Shown: piece by piece, positions 1 through 9,600 of the stretch
Layout of the letters: every line of letters begins with the position of its first letter
How positions within the stretch are numbered: position 1 is the first letter of the stretch
Origin: a virus
DNA length: 33,609 nt
Strand: one strand, 5' to 3'
IMG/VR virus record: IMGVR_UViG_3300042540_000917
Location: 1 to 33,609 of that record
Program-made: the position numbers and the translations under genes
The notes under the pieces: model-generated
Seen by the model: only the letters and a program-made list of their open reading frames with translations
The model's database searches: none
Told to the model about the DNA's origin: nothing

Positions 1-47
1 CAGGTCAAGAATAGAGGGGTCGTTCGGGGGTCTCGGGTGGCGTGACA

Positions 48-73
48 AGGGCCCCCCATTGCTGGAGGGCCCT
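48..73 (-). terminator. hairpin terminator after the leftmost gene
   Basis: A 7 bp GC-rich stem (AGGGCCC with GGGCCCT), with two more C-G pairs inside it, lies just past the stop of the gene at 106-630. It is placed to end leftward transcription of the head genes. The T-tract after the stem is weak (TTGTC). The rest of positions 1-105 holds no convincing gene. Confidence 0.6.
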
Positions 74-105
74 CATCGGCAAATATCCAAGGTAGCGCTT
101 GGAAC

Positions 106-630
106 TTAGGCAGTGGCAGGCTTCATCTTCCTGTCCTCACTACCGCCGACCGTAGTCACTTCAACCACATTGTTCGGTCGAAGCTCTGCGAGTCGGGCTT
201 CGATCGCATCGATCTGAGACACCTTCGCATCCTGGGCGGACGCCATCTGCCGGATCCGAGAGAGAACCGTGACGTTCTCGATCCCTTCGAGACGCTTCTT
301 GAAATGGTCAATGCGCTTCACATTGAAGAGCTCCGCCATCTCGGTCTCGGAAATGAAATTGGGATTGTCTTCGATCGCCTTGTACTCGGCACTGTCCACG
401 ATCTCTGGGTCGTCAATCAGACGAATAGGGGAAAGGGTGCCGTTACTGAAGAGGTCGCTTGCCGTGGAGCGGGCATAGTCCTGATTCAGACGCCGCTCAT
501 CCACAGTCAGGGTCACAGTCTTCCCGGGACGGACGACCGTGCCAACCTCATTGCCCTTCACATCAAACTTGGTGATGCCGACATTGCCGTTCGTCGCATT
601 CTTCCAAGTCTCCTTCTTGATCTCAGCCAT
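106..630 (-). CDS. head-region protein of unknown function
   Basis: A 174 aa soluble protein with no signal peptide or membrane segment. The first 50 residues look beta-rich, with alternating Gly/Val stretches (NVGITKFDVKGNEVGTVVRPG). Residues 85-150 look helical and charged. The start is supported by an AGAGGAG Shine-Dalgarno 5-6 nt upstream. It is the last gene of the leftward head module, downstream of the major capsid gene with an HNH gene inserted between them, and a terminator hairpin follows. Position suggests a virion or head-completion protein, but I recognise no family, so the role is inferred from neighbours only. Confidence 0.8.
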   Translation of the reverse strand: MAEIKKETWKNATNGNVGITKFDVKGNEVGTVVRPGKTVTLTVDERRLNQDYARSTASDLFSNGTLSPIRLIDDPEIVDSAEYKAIEDNPNFISETEMAELFNVKRIDHFKKRLEGIENVTVLSRIRQMASAQDAKVSQIDAIEARLAELRPNNVVEVTTVGGSEDRKMKPATA

Positions 631-651
631 GATAAACTCCTCTGATAGCCT

Positions 652-1113
652 TTAAAGTAAGTCTACTACACACCTATTGTGAGTAAACACATAGTTGTAG
701 GCAGCTAGCAGAACATCTTCGCTTTCGCCCAGCAACCCGAGAGCCGAGTTGCAAGACCTGCACAGAAGACCGCGTACCTGCCCAGTCTCATGATTGTGAT
801 CGACCACAAGTCGATCGTTCGGCACCTTGCCGCATATAGCACATCGGCTGTCCTGACCCAGAACTAAAGCCTCATACTCCGGTTCTGTCAGCCCGTACTT
901 CTTGAGCGTCTTGGCGCGATGGTTCTTGCGATCGTACTCACGGAACTTCTCACGGTTCGCCTCGCGGTATGCCTGGAGCCGAGCACGCTCATGCTCACGA
1001 TTGTCTTTGCGGTACTGGGCAAAGCACTCGCGGCACCAATTCTGCAGCCCATCCTTCTTCTTGGAGAAGGACTCGAATGGCTTATCAACCTCACACTTAG
1101 TACATGTCTTCAT
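652..1113 (-). CDS. HNH homing endonuclease (endonuclease VII-like), copy 1
   Basis: A 153 aa free-standing nuclease of the recombination endonuclease VII / HNH type. It begins with a treble-clef Cys pair (CTKC) and a second pair (WCREC). A basic helical linker follows, then the core CAIC, the catalytic VDHNHETG and LCRSCN, which together form the Zn-bound beta-beta-alpha-metal site. I chose the inner ATG at 1113 because GGAG lies 4 nt upstream and the Cys pair starts at once; the 19 extra upstream residues would run through the capsid terminator hairpin. It sits between that hairpin and the next head gene, a typical site for a mobile intronless homing endonuclease. Two relatives lie at 10801 and 20538. 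Confidence 0.88.
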   Translation of the reverse strand: MKTCTKCEVDKPFESFSKKKDGLQNWCRECFAQYRKDNREHERARLQAYREANREKFREYDRKNHRAKTLKKYGLTEPEYEALVLGQDSRCAICGKVPNDRLVVDHNHETGQVRGLLCRSCNSALGLLGESEDVLLAAYNYVFTHNRCVVDLL

Positions 1114-1132
1114 GTCGCTCCAGATGCCAGAA

Positions 1133-1156
1133 GGGGAGGGCATTGCTGCCCTCCCC
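1133..1156 (-). terminator. hairpin terminator after the major capsid gene
   Basis: A perfect 9 bp stem (GGGGAGGGC with GCCCTCCCC, 6 nt loop) followed on the minus strand by TTCT. It lies 24 nt after the capsid stop and before the HNH gene. It could set capsid-gene mRNA level or stabilise its 3' end. Confidence 0.75.
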
Positions 1157-1180
1157 AGTCTAACGGTCATGTGTCAAGTC

Positions 1181-2122
1181 TCACGACTCAACAATACGAC
1201 GCACCCTCTCGGGCCGATGGACGGTGCCACCAAAGTCCCGACGGGTCATGAAGTGCCAGTACCAGTTGTCCGACTCAACCCACTCACGGCTCATCATCCC
1301 ACCGAAGAACGCGAACTTAGACGCGTCAGTCGACATGATGAACAGCTCGTTATCGGGGAAGAACGCCGCACCAGTGTCATCCTTGTAGTTCTTCAGGGTG
1401 ACAATGTTGGCACCACGGTACGTACCGAGGATACCCTGGCGAACCATCTGCTCGTTGGTCGCGGGGATGAACCCAGCGCCATTGGTAGAACCAAGCAGCA
1501 GGTCCAGGATCTTCTCGGTCATCGGCGCGCGGCCGACGATCGTCACCTGGTTCGAGTTGGTCTCATCGCGAACCTCAGAGAGGGCCGTGTTAAGATCAGC
1601 CAGAGTGAAGTTCGAGGTGGGGATGTACGAAGGCGACATCGAATCAATCGCAGCCTGGAACACGGCCAGAACGCGGTTGTTCACCTCAGCGTCCATACGC
1701 TGGATGCCGAGCTCGATCATCGTAGCCTGGGTCTCAGCAAAGTTGGTGATGAGCTTGTCTTCAAACTCGTACACCTGGAAGCCGAGCGTATCGCGCTCGA
1801 TCTCCATGACCTCACTGTGAACCGTGCTCGCCTCGATGTAGCCACCACGGGCCACCCAGAATGCGCGCAGACCGCGAGTCTCCTTCACGAACGAACGACC
1901 CTCGAAGGGGAGGTTCTCCACCTCGGCCAGAAGGCTGAGGAGGTTCTCGTGCTGGAAACCTTCAAAAATGGTCTCCGTCATCTGCTGCGCCATCTCGGCA
2001 CGCCACTCGGTATTCCGCCAGTTCTGACGGGCCTCCTCGTTGACGCGGCGGACCAGCTCGCGCTGAGCAGCCTTATCGCCGTTCTGGCTGTTATAGGGAT
2101 CAACAACACTTGTATTAGGCAT
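1181..2122 (-). CDS. major capsid protein (HK97-fold type)
   Basis: A 313 aa protein that would form the icosahedral shell. The N-terminal 40 residues are polar and helical. The middle (about residues 85-165) has the mixed E-loop/P-domain character of phage capsid proteins. The C-terminal part contains IMSTDASKFAFFGGMMSREWVESDNWYW-type sequence (quoted in two pieces: IMSTDASKFAFF at about 267 and REWVESDNWYW at about 284), typical of actinophage capsid proteins. Length and the order portal, protease, scaffold, decoration, capsid support the call. A GAGAGGGGG Shine-Dalgarno precedes the ATG. No separate prohead cleavage site can be named. Expected to be among the most abundant proteins in infection; a strong hairpin follows the stop. 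Confidence 0.88.
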   Translation of the reverse strand: MPNTSVVDPYNSQNGDKAAQRELVRRVNEEARQNWRNTEWRAEMAQQMTETIFEGFQHENLLSLLAEVENLPFEGRSFVKETRGLRAFWVARGGYIEASTVHSEVMEIERDTLGFQVYEFEDKLITNFAETQATMIELGIQRMDAEVNNRVLAVFQAAIDSMSPSYIPTSNFTLADLNTALSEVRDETNSNQVTIVGRAPMTEKILDLLLGSTNGAGFIPATNEQMVRQGILGTYRGANIVTLKNYKDDTGAAFFPDNELFIMSTDASKFAFFGGMMSREWVESDNWYWHFMTRRDFGGTVHRPERVRRIVES

Positions 2123-2138
2123 CTTTAGACACCCCCTC

Positions 2139-2708
2139 TCAGAAGTTCAGGAGAGCTTCGAGCTCTCCACGGTTAGTATCGACCTTGGTCACGACCAGCC
2201 AGTAGTCAGCCTCAGTCGAGGTCTTCTTCCAGTAGCCGTCGGTGTCGTCACCGGCGCCAGGGCACAGCTTGTCGCCGACCTCAACAGGAGTAAGACCAAG
2301 ATCCGAAGGAAGAACCATGGCGCGGCCGTCGTAGTCGCGGGTATGCAGGAACGTGCTGTCCTCGGTGTTGCGCAGCACGATCTTGACCGTGGTGCCCGAA
2401 ACAACCTGGACTGCCTTACCGGCAGGGGCGAGACCCTTGTCGGAGTAGGTGGTCAGGAGAACGTCGTCACCCGCGTAAGCGGACGGGGCGTGCTCGTACA
2501 CCAGGATCCCACCCTGACCGGGCAGCGGCTTGTTGGCGTCAGCGGCGGCAAGTGCCACCTCAAGGCGACCAAGATCATCGGTATCACCCGTCACAACGAC
2601 GGGTGCCCCGATAACGAGATCGGTAGAGCCAGCAATGCTGTATCGGCCACCTCGCTCCGAAGAGCGCGGAGGAGCGCGGAACTCAAAATTACGTCCATAA
2701 GTAGACAT
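2139..2708 (-). CDS. head decoration / capsid-stabilising protein candidate
   Basis: A 189 aa beta-rich protein, Gly- and Thr-rich with no membrane segment. Repeated short strands (VIGAPVVVTG at about 32, GDDVLLTTYSDKGLAPAGKAV at about 79-99) resemble small beta-barrel capsid decoration proteins. It lies directly upstream of the capsid gene, 16 nt away, between scaffold and capsid, where many siphophages place a decoration gene. A GGGGAGG Shine-Dalgarno lies about 9 nt before the ATG. Structure and position are suggestive; a direct family match was not recognised. Confidence 0.65.
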   Translation of the reverse strand: MSTYGRNFEFRAPPRSSERGGRYSIAGSTDLVIGAPVVVTGDTDDLGRLEVALAAADANKPLPGQGGILVYEHAPSAYAGDDVLLTTYSDKGLAPAGKAVQVVSGTTVKIVLRNTEDSTFLHTRDYDGRAMVLPSDLGLTPVEVGDKLCPGAGDDTDGYWKKTSTEADYWLVVTKVDTNRGELEALLNF

Positions 2709-2726
2709 TGATGTTTACCTCCCCTC

Positions 2727-3419
2727 TCAAAGGGCTCGGGGGTCAAAACCGCTGCGAAGGGCCGCATGGACCTCTGCAACAGCACTGCCACCATTGTTGT
2801 TAGTAGTACGGGTGCTCATCGCGGTCTCCGCAGGGAGACCGGTGGGAACCTCGGTCGAACGAGCTGCCGTCGACAGCTCCTTCCAGCCCTCAACGAGCTG
2901 ACCGAAGGTCTCATCATCCATGGCGACCCAGCGATCGAGATTTGCCTCAATGTGAGCCTCGCTGAACAGCGACGCCGCGGAAACCACGGACTTACGCTCT
3001 TCCTTGCGAGCCTCCAGCGCAGCAGCCTCTTCGACAGCGGCAGCCTCGGCATCGAGCCACGCGACAATCTCGTCACGCGTACGCTCAGCCTCAGTTGCAC
3101 GAATCTCAGCAGCGTCAAGAGACGCCTGAAGCTCAGCAATCTGCGCCTCAACCTCGGCACGAGCAGCACTGATGCGCTCCTCGACCTCACCCTCAGCGAG
3201 GGAATTCCGAAGCGTATCCAGCTCCGCCTGCACGGGGGCGAGAGCCTCCTTGACGGCAGAGGTCAGTTCATCCTCAGTATAGGTATTCATGTCACCCCCT
3301 CGTGATGGGTTGGTTGTGTTGGTTGTTTCATTACACACGGCGCAATTGGCTGCGTCATGCTCGACATCGTCAGGCTTCTCAGCGAGCAGCTTGTCGTGAA
3401 TTTCAGTCATGCTGTCCAT
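2727..3419 (-). CDS. scaffolding-like protein with a second internal start
   Basis: A 230 aa protein, Ala/Glu-rich and strongly helical. Residues about 48-140 form a coiled coil (repeats such as AEVEAQIAELQASLDAAEIR). The C-terminal tail is basic/polar and could bind capsid protein, as scaffold C-termini do. It lies between protease and decoration genes. Two starts look usable: the ATG at 3419 (AAAGG 7 nt upstream) and an in-frame ATG at 3290 (GAGGGGG 4 nt upstream), which removes 43 residues including a CAVC pair. The shorter form (187 aa) begins right before the coiled coil and may be the main product. Confidence 0.7.
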   Translation of the reverse strand: MDSMTEIHDKLLAEKPDDVEHDAANCAVCNETTNTTNPSRGGDMNTYTEDELTSAVKEALAPVQAELDTLRNSLAEGEVEERISAARAEVEAQIAELQASLDAAEIRATEAERTRDEIVAWLDAEAAAVEEAAALEARKEERKSVVSAASLFSEAHIEANLDRWVAMDDETFGQLVEGWKELSTAARSTEVPTGLPAETAMSTRTTNNNGGSAVAEVHAALRSGFDPRAL

Positions 3420-3460
3420 AAAGAAGCCTTTCTTACATCTGCAAGAGACATCGACTTTGG

Positions 3461-4300
3461 TTACGGCTTAATTGAGTCTCGTGCGATGCGACGCCCGAGA
3501 ACATCAGCCGGAACCTTCTTTTCCTTTGCCTGCATGAGCAGAGCGAGCATCATTTGCTCAACCTGCTTCCAGGAAAGATGAGGCATTTCCTCGACCAGCT
3601 GATCATGCACCTGCTCTGCAGCAGCAGCATTCTCCTGAATGAGCTTCGAAAGCTCCTTCACCTCAGCGCCACCCCAACCCGGCTGAGCCGGAGGGATAAT
3701 GAGCGCGCCAGCAAGGAAATGAGGATCGTTGAGCTGCTTCACCGCAGAGGGGCCAAGCAGATGCTCGCAGTAAGAGGCCGATCGGGGGCCGTCATACTGG
3801 AACGTCATCCCGCAGCCGTCAGCTCCGGCGCACGTCACAGTTGAAGAAACGCACTCCATGCTCAGGAAGCACTCGCCTTCAGCGAATGCGCGCTCAACAA
3901 TGTCCAGCTCGTTCGGGAAGTAGTACTTCCAAAATGCGCCCAGCGTCTCAATGTATGGATGCTGCGAAACCTCAGCAGACTGAGCGTCCTCATTGAGCGC
4001 TCGGGGATACATCATCTCGGCAGCCACAAAAGCGCCGACGATCTTCTTTGCCTGATGGTTCATGTTCATCGGCGAATGCAGAATGGTCGGCTTCTTCATC
4101 TGAAGATCAGCGAGAGTCCAGAACTGCCCATTGTAATTAGCGTTGTCGGCCTCGACATACTTGCCGAGCACCCACTTGATCGCCTGGTTAGAAACAATGT
4201 GCTCACTCGCCCAAGAAGAAGCAACATCTCGGCTGTCATCCAACAGGAGAGCCTGAGTGCCCAAGAAGTATGAATTGTCACCCTCGACAAGAACAGTCAT
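3461..4300 (-). CDS. prohead maturation protease candidate with Cys/His insert
   Basis: A 279 aa protein between portal and scaffold, the usual place of the capsid maturation protease. The segment TILHSPMNMNHQ (His75, His82) and the later CFLSMEC (Ser147) resemble the catalytic His and Ser of the S78/U9-like prohead protease fold; the assignment of catalytic residues is inference. Just after Ser147 are C157, C163, C178 and H180 (ending YCEHL), which could bind zinc. The C-terminal 80 residues are helical (KQVEQMMLALLMQAKEKK) and may act as a scaffold-like tail. The start is supported by AGGAGG 7 nt upstream. A candidate WhiG-like promoter lies in the gap upstream. Confidence 0.68.
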   Translation of the reverse strand: MTVLVEGDNSYFLGTQALLLDDSRDVASSWASEHIVSNQAIKWVLGKYVEADNANYNGQFWTLADLQMKKPTILHSPMNMNHQAKKIVGAFVAAEMMYPRALNEDAQSAEVSQHPYIETLGAFWKYYFPNELDIVERAFAEGECFLSMECVSSTVTCAGADGCGMTFQYDGPRSASYCEHLLGPSAVKQLNDPHFLAGALIIPPAQPGWGGAEVKELSKLIQENAAAAEQVHDQLVEEMPHLSWKQVEQMMLALLMQAKEKKVPADVLGRRIARDSIKP

Positions 4301-4321
4301 AAGGCAGCCTCCTGAAATAAG

Positions 4322-4348
4322 CTATCGGGAATGTACTAACTCTGATTA
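4322..4348 (-). promoter_or_regulatory. candidate WhiG/FliA-like promoter before the protease gene
   Basis: On the minus strand, TAAT, a 15 nt spacer, then CCCGATAG, ending 21 nt before the protease ATG. The known consensus for FliA/WhiG-type sigma factors is TAAA-N15-GCCGATAA. The match is 3 of 4 and 6 of 8. The site fills a 60 nt gap between portal stop and protease start. Use by the phage sigma factor at 27795 is inference. Confidence 0.4.
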
Positions 4349-4360
4349 AGTGAAACTATC

Positions 4361-6040
4361 TCACTTGTCCTTGGCTGGACCTCGACCAGGACCAGACTTG
4401 ACGGACTGACGGTTCATTCCGCCGCCACCCGTCTTGCCTCCACCGCGACGACCGTCGCCCTTGGTGTTGCCAGGAAGCGGGTCTGTAGGCTGGTCTTCTG
4501 GATCATTCGGATCAGCCTGATCACCAGGAGCAGCAGAGAACGGCACGTTGACCGGCGTGAAGATGTCGTCGTACTTCTCGGCTTCCATCTCCCGCTTCAT
4601 TGCCTCATCAGCCTCATCGATGTCGATCTCGGCCAAGGTGGTGTAGCGAGAAATGTCACCGCGGTCACGCAGATCCTGCAGATACACAGCGAAGTTCGGA
4701 TCGAAGTCCAAGCTGATACGGCTCGGGTAGAACTTCAGGTTCGGCTCCGCCTTCAGCTGATCGTTCCGCTCGAAAGTGGGCATGATGACATGCTTCATCA
4801 CATGATTACGGATGGCGCCACGTCGCGCCTCCATAGAACGAGCCACAACCCTGACCAACTTGGTCGAGTCGTCAGAGCCGGTGCCAGCTGATGCACGACC
4901 GGTCACGAACATCTGATAAAGACGAGATGCGATTCGTGAATCCAAGACACCATACCTGCTGGGGTCAAGTGTCTTGTCAACGTCCGGTGTGATGATCTCA
5001 ATCTTCACACGGTGATCCGAAATGATAATCGGGATACGGGCAGCGGTCTTCACCTGGGCAGCCAGACGATCCACTTCGCCAGCCTTCGCAGGCAGCGTGT
5101 CAGTACCCTTGGTGACCAGAAGAATGAAGTTCGAAGCACCAATCAGATGCTGGCGGTCCATCTCGCGAAGCTGCGCCTTCATGTCCATAAGGTCGAAGAC
5201 CGACTTCATGCGAACAGAAGGGAACCGCTGATAGCTAGAACGAGTTGCAGTCAGGCGACTCACCGCATCCGGCCGCATGAGATACAGATTGTCGCGACCA
5301 ACAGCTCGGCGATCACCAGTCTCCTGCTGGAGAGAGGTCATCTCGGTCTCGGGCACCTCATACTTCTTCGAGATGATCTTCGAAAACAGAGGATCGGTGC
5401 CAGTCTCGATCGCCTCGATCTCATCGCGATCAGCGATATAGGCGAGCTGTTCCTGACCGAAGATGAAGTTGCCCACCGGCACAATCTTCAGAGGGTCCAT
5501 GATCGCGAGACCAAGCGGGACCTGAAGACCGTCGAACGTCTTCTTGCGCTTCGTGCCGGTATCGGAACGACCAGACACCTTGTACGGAGAAGCAGCCCTG
5601 CCGAAAAACACCATGGGGTGGACCATCGAAGCGATGAACATCTCTCGCCACATCTCGCGCATACGCGCCTCGATGTCGATGTCCTCCATGATCTGGCGCC
5701 AAATGTCCTGCTCGTCCTGGTCATCGCACTCAACGACAATTCGGTTGAAGGCGAGCTGTTCGGTGGTGTCAATGATGTTCGAAGCAACATCATCAGACTC
5801 TGCGATCTCCTGAGCAATAGAGATCTGCGGGAAAACTCCGTGAGGGGCAAGGAATCGGTCCCTCTTGATGAGACCAGAATCGCTTCGCGGTTCCATGCTC
5901 TGGGACCAGCGGGTCAGAGCGGCAAGCTCCGGGTACTGGCGATTGATGGCATCAATGACTTCACCGTCGGCGATATCGGTGTCGTTCATAATGGTGATGT
6001 TGGACCCGTTTTCTGGGTCAAACTGAATCTCGGAACCCAT
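4361..6040 (-). CDS. portal protein
   Basis: A 559 aa protein that should form the dodecameric DNA channel at one capsid vertex and dock the terminase. It follows the large terminase gene with two short genes between, has the usual portal length, and shows a helical crown-like region (about 255-330, FPSVRMKSVFDLMDMKAQLREMDRQ, given here as the region name rather than a motif) before a mixed C-terminal half. The last 60 residues are low complexity, rich in Pro, Asp, Gly and Lys (GRRGGGKTGGGG), likely disordered. GGGGAGG precedes the ATG, which overlaps the stop of the upstream gene by one base (TAATG). Confidence 0.85.
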   Translation of the reverse strand: MGSEIQFDPENGSNITIMNDTDIADGEVIDAINRQYPELAALTRWSQSMEPRSDSGLIKRDRFLAPHGVFPQISIAQEIAESDDVASNIIDTTEQLAFNRIVVECDDQDEQDIWRQIMEDIDIEARMREMWREMFIASMVHPMVFFGRAASPYKVSGRSDTGTKRKKTFDGLQVPLGLAIMDPLKIVPVGNFIFGQEQLAYIADRDEIEAIETGTDPLFSKIISKKYEVPETEMTSLQQETGDRRAVGRDNLYLMRPDAVSRLTATRSSYQRFPSVRMKSVFDLMDMKAQLREMDRQHLIGASNFILLVTKGTDTLPAKAGEVDRLAAQVKTAARIPIIISDHRVKIEIITPDVDKTLDPSRYGVLDSRIASRLYQMFVTGRASAGTGSDDSTKLVRVVARSMEARRGAIRNHVMKHVIMPTFERNDQLKAEPNLKFYPSRISLDFDPNFAVYLQDLRDRGDISRYTTLAEIDIDEADEAMKREMEAEKYDDIFTPVNVPFSAAPGDQADPNDPEDQPTDPLPGNTKGDGRRGGGKTGGGGMNRQSVKSGPGRGPAKDK

Positions 6041-6354
6041 TAGTGGCCTCCCCTAGAAATGTCCCACTCGGTGGCGATGACGGCAGCGATCCTGGACCAG
6101 ACCTTGAACTGTCGATCGACCTCCGTCAGGAACGGATCGATCTCCTTGATCCTGAAGGTTTCCGCCTGCTTGTTCGTGCTGCGCACCAGCTGATTCCTGA
6201 TGAAGGAGGCTCGCGCGCTGTACGAACTCAGAAGCTTCATGATCTCCAGAGGGTCCATCGTCTTGAAGAGGCACATTTCCTCCAGGTAACCCTGGATTTC
6301 CTTATGCCAAGTCGCAAGAAGGTCTGGCAAAGTCCTACCAACTACTTCACTCAT
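6040..6354 (-). CDS. small helical protein of unknown function before portal
   Basis: A 104 aa all-helical protein (LPDLLATWHKEIQGYLEEM; later IDPFLTEVDRQFKVWSRIAAV), without Cys pairs beyond a single Cys or any membrane segment. Its stop overlaps the portal start by one base, so the two are translationally coupled. Genes between terminase and portal can encode small assembly or regulatory factors, but no family is recognised here. Confidence 0.75.
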   Translation of the reverse strand: MSEVVGRTLPDLLATWHKEIQGYLEEMCLFKTMDPLEIMKLLSSYSARASFIRNQLVRSTNKQAETFRIKEIDPFLTEVDRQFKVWSRIAAVIATEWDISRGGH

Positions 6355-6364
6355 GGGATACCTA

Positions 6365-6640
6365 TCAGCTTTCTAGTTCCGGTAATGAACACCAGAACGA
6401 CAACAAGTACACAAAGACCGCCACTTCGGAGTCATCCATCCTGGGAACCTTCAAAAACTCAGCGGCGCCACCGGACACCACCTGCCCTCCATGCAACGCC
6501 GGGTAACAAAACGAGGTGTCATACATTTCGTTGAGGCACGACACACACGAAACCACAGACCACTTGCCCTCCATGCAGAACATGCGCGCAGGAGCACCAC
6601 AGACTACGCAACCAACGTCAGAGATCGAGGATGATCGCAT
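6365..6640 (-). CDS. small zinc-ribbon protein overlapping the terminase 3' end
   Basis: A 91 aa protein with CVVC (residues 11-14) and CVSC (32-35), the spacing of a four-Cys zinc ribbon, followed by a hydrophobic C-terminal stretch (VAVFVYLLSFWC). I start it at the ATG at 6640, which lies inside the last codons of the terminase gene in another frame (23 nt overlap); the longer upstream reading is antisense-like, Arg/Ser-rich and unlikely. No strong Shine-Dalgarno is visible, so coupling to terminase translation is likely. Function unknown. Confidence 0.6.
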   Translation of the reverse strand: MRSSSISDVGCVVCGAPARMFCMEGKWSVVSCVSCLNEMYDTSFCYPALHGGQVVSGGAAEFLKVPRMDDSEVAVFVYLLSFWCSLPELES

Positions 6641-9600
6641 CTGAAGGTTGGAACGTATCCTCTTGAGACTTGAAGAACTCTTCAATGCTTGCTTGCTTCC
6701 ACGCCAGAGCAGCCATCCGACAACCATCCAGGCTGTGAAACGAGCCAGCTGAGTAAGTCTTCTTTCGGCCGTACATGTCAAGCGCGGACTTGTCATATGT
6801 GAAGGTCTGGCCCTTGAACTCACCGATCAGCTCCCTGTCCCATGGAAGCCGCAGCTTCTCGTCATCAACCAAGCTTCGGAGACAGTCCGAGCTATTGCCC
6901 GTGTAGTAGATCGTCCCGCTTCTCCGAGCCAGCCATGTGCCGCTCTCGGTGGTCGGACACCACACGACACCGCGGTGGATGCGCCTCTTGGTCTTGCCTA
7001 AAACGGTCGGTCGCACGAAATCTCGCTTCAGGATCTGGACAAGCCACATTCCCGACTTAGCTTGAGTGACGCTCACGGGTCGACCAGCCAGGACGCAGGC
7101 ATGCGCAAAAGCCTCAGCATGATGACGCTTCTTCTGGAGTAGCTGCCCCGGCCCGCTGCCATCGGCAGCCAGGGTAACTCTGATGAACTCATCCAGCTGG
7201 TCTTGCGTCAACGACGAAAGAAAGCTCAGAGAAACTTCTTTCTCAGGATAGGACACCACCTCTTCGAGCCCTCTTGCCGATTCGGCATTCAGCCAGAAGT
7301 TCACCATGCCATTCTTGATTTCGGACTCAGAGAACCCGGAATCACCGAACGCACCAAGCAGGTCCGACCGGATCTCGTCCACCAAGCCCGGGTTCACCTT
7401 CGCTGACTGGGCTATACCGAACCCACACGAAGAACCCGTCCTCCCGTGACCCCACCAGCCCTCGGTGTAGGCCCAGGCGACCGTGCGGACAAAGTCGTCC
7501 GAATAAATTGACTTCAGGGCAGCGCCACCGGGACGGACATTCGGAACTCCCGAACCATTCACGAGGGTTTCCGTCGTCCTCCACTCCCACCCCTTCGTAT
7601 CGTGATGGGTGAACCAACGATGATTCAACGTAGAGACGCTCGACATACCGCGCTTGCCCACCTCCAGGACTTCGCGCTCACCGTCGAACCGATTCATCGA
7701 CAGGACCTTGTCCCATCTCGACCGACCCGAGATCGGATCGAGTGCCAGGATCTCATCACCTTCCAGAACTTCGTGGTGAGACCTCCAGCCCTCCCGGGTG
7801 AAGCACTGTGTCTCCTCGTCCACGCAGTACTCCAAGACGTTCCTCTTGATCTCAGCCTTCTCATATCCCTTGGGGTCGTTCTCGTCGATATCCACCACAT
7901 CGTCGAAGTCGACGACCAGCTTCTCGGAGAAGTTGTAGCCCTTAATGCGATCCAAAATGAACTTCAAACGATCGTTGTTGCGAACATGGTTCTGGATATC
8001 CTGGAAGAGCGGCAAACCCAGACCCGTCTTATCCATCGCGAACGCCTGCGGCCGGTAATGGTCCGCCAACCACATAATGATCTGGACCTGATTCTCATGG
8101 GCCACACGCTTCAACATGATGCGCCCAATCAACTTGAGCTCAGTCTTAGCAACCTTCTTCTTGACCGCCCTCGTGCCAGTCGAAGCAGCCGCAGCCCACG
8201 CATTGCGATCAGCCATCTCCGCCGCATCCGGCTTATGCTCAGCGAAAATCATGATTGCCGTCGGCGCCTGGGTATAACCGATGTCCGCGCCAATCCAAAT
8301 ACGCTTATACTTGTTATGAGACGGCGGAGGATCAAGCAGCATCAAGGCGTTGCCATCGTGATCCCGGATAGCGGCATCATCGATATGGCACTCCCAATAC
8401 TCGTTGATGTTGTACTCGCTCGAAGTATCGGCATCACAGCACTCCATGAGACGATGCAACACAAACAGTGGGCTCTGAGCGTCACCATGGAGCCCAAGCA
8501 CGTTGCGTCGATAATCGGGCGAATCCTTGTGGCCGTACAGCTGAACCTTCTCAGCGCGCTCATCGTCATCCCACGTAGGGCGGTACATAGCCGGGTAATG
8601 GTGGACCTCCCAACCAGAATCAGGCTGCGTGTACTCATAGAACTTGTCACGGATACCACGGGTCACGCCGTGGGCTCGCCACTGGGCCTTGGACTCGCCG
8701 CGCTTCACGGTCTCAATGATTTCCAACCAGCCTGCTTCTGGGTAATCCTGGCCCTCGTCCAACTCCAACCAGATCGGGTGGATGTTGTGGCTCATGATCG
8801 AACCAGAAAGGTAAGAGTGAGCGTCCGTGATGATATTCACTACCTCGCGAGGACCCACATCGGTCACCGACTTGACCTTGCCCAACAGGTAGTCATCTAG
8901 TTCTGCTGCCTTGCCTGCGCCTGGCGGATAGATACCAAATCGGTAAGAAGGCTTGGGCTTAGACTTCAGCTCGACGCCCATGATTTCGGTGACCTTTGGC
9001 TGCACAACACAGTGGCCGGAACACTTCAGTCCCAAGGTCTGAGCAAGCAGCTGAAGCCCGTGAGCCAGGAATTCTGATGCAGTGCCAACCTGCCAGCGCT
9101 GCCTTTCCTTGTTCCAGTGGCCGTCTCCAGCAAGGTAGCCATCGAGCAATGCGCTGCGAAACTCGTCCTTCATAGACAAGACGAAGGCTGGCAACCTCTT
9201 ACCGTCTGCAAGCTTGCCGAAGTGCTCCAGAAGCCAAGCGTTGAACTCCGCACAGCTGACTTCAACCACGTCTGCGCTGGAATGCTCACGCTCGATCCTG
9301 CGGTACTTCAATCCCAAGACATCGAGATGATCCTCTGGCCTCGCCTTATCTGGGTGCGCCACCCAGTTCACTCGCCCACGCGTTCCCTTCTCGTCTGTGA
9401 GGTACCCGTCAGCTAGATAGAGGCCGACGAGCCACCAGAATGAAGCGGACTCCGGCTCAAAGCGAGTCGTATCTGGATACACCACGTCAAGGTGATCGAA
9501 CTCTGTCGGCGTAGCCCAGTAGAACTGATCATCAAGCAAATCCTCGGTGATGCCCCACCACATGCCCTGTGAGAAGTCGCGCTTGTGCTTTGAGTCAGCC

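Noticed and set aside
902-2128. A 408-codon rightward reading frame opposite the major capsid and HNH genes
   Set aside because: It is antisense to well-supported genes, is rich in Arg/His/Leu in the way mirrored codons give, and has no Shine-Dalgarno.
5012-6043. A 343-codon rightward frame opposite the portal gene
   Set aside because: It is a mirror frame of the portal gene with no start signal.
7602-8900. A 432-codon rightward frame opposite the terminase
   Set aside because: It mirrors the terminase and intein 2 codons and has no recognisable domain.
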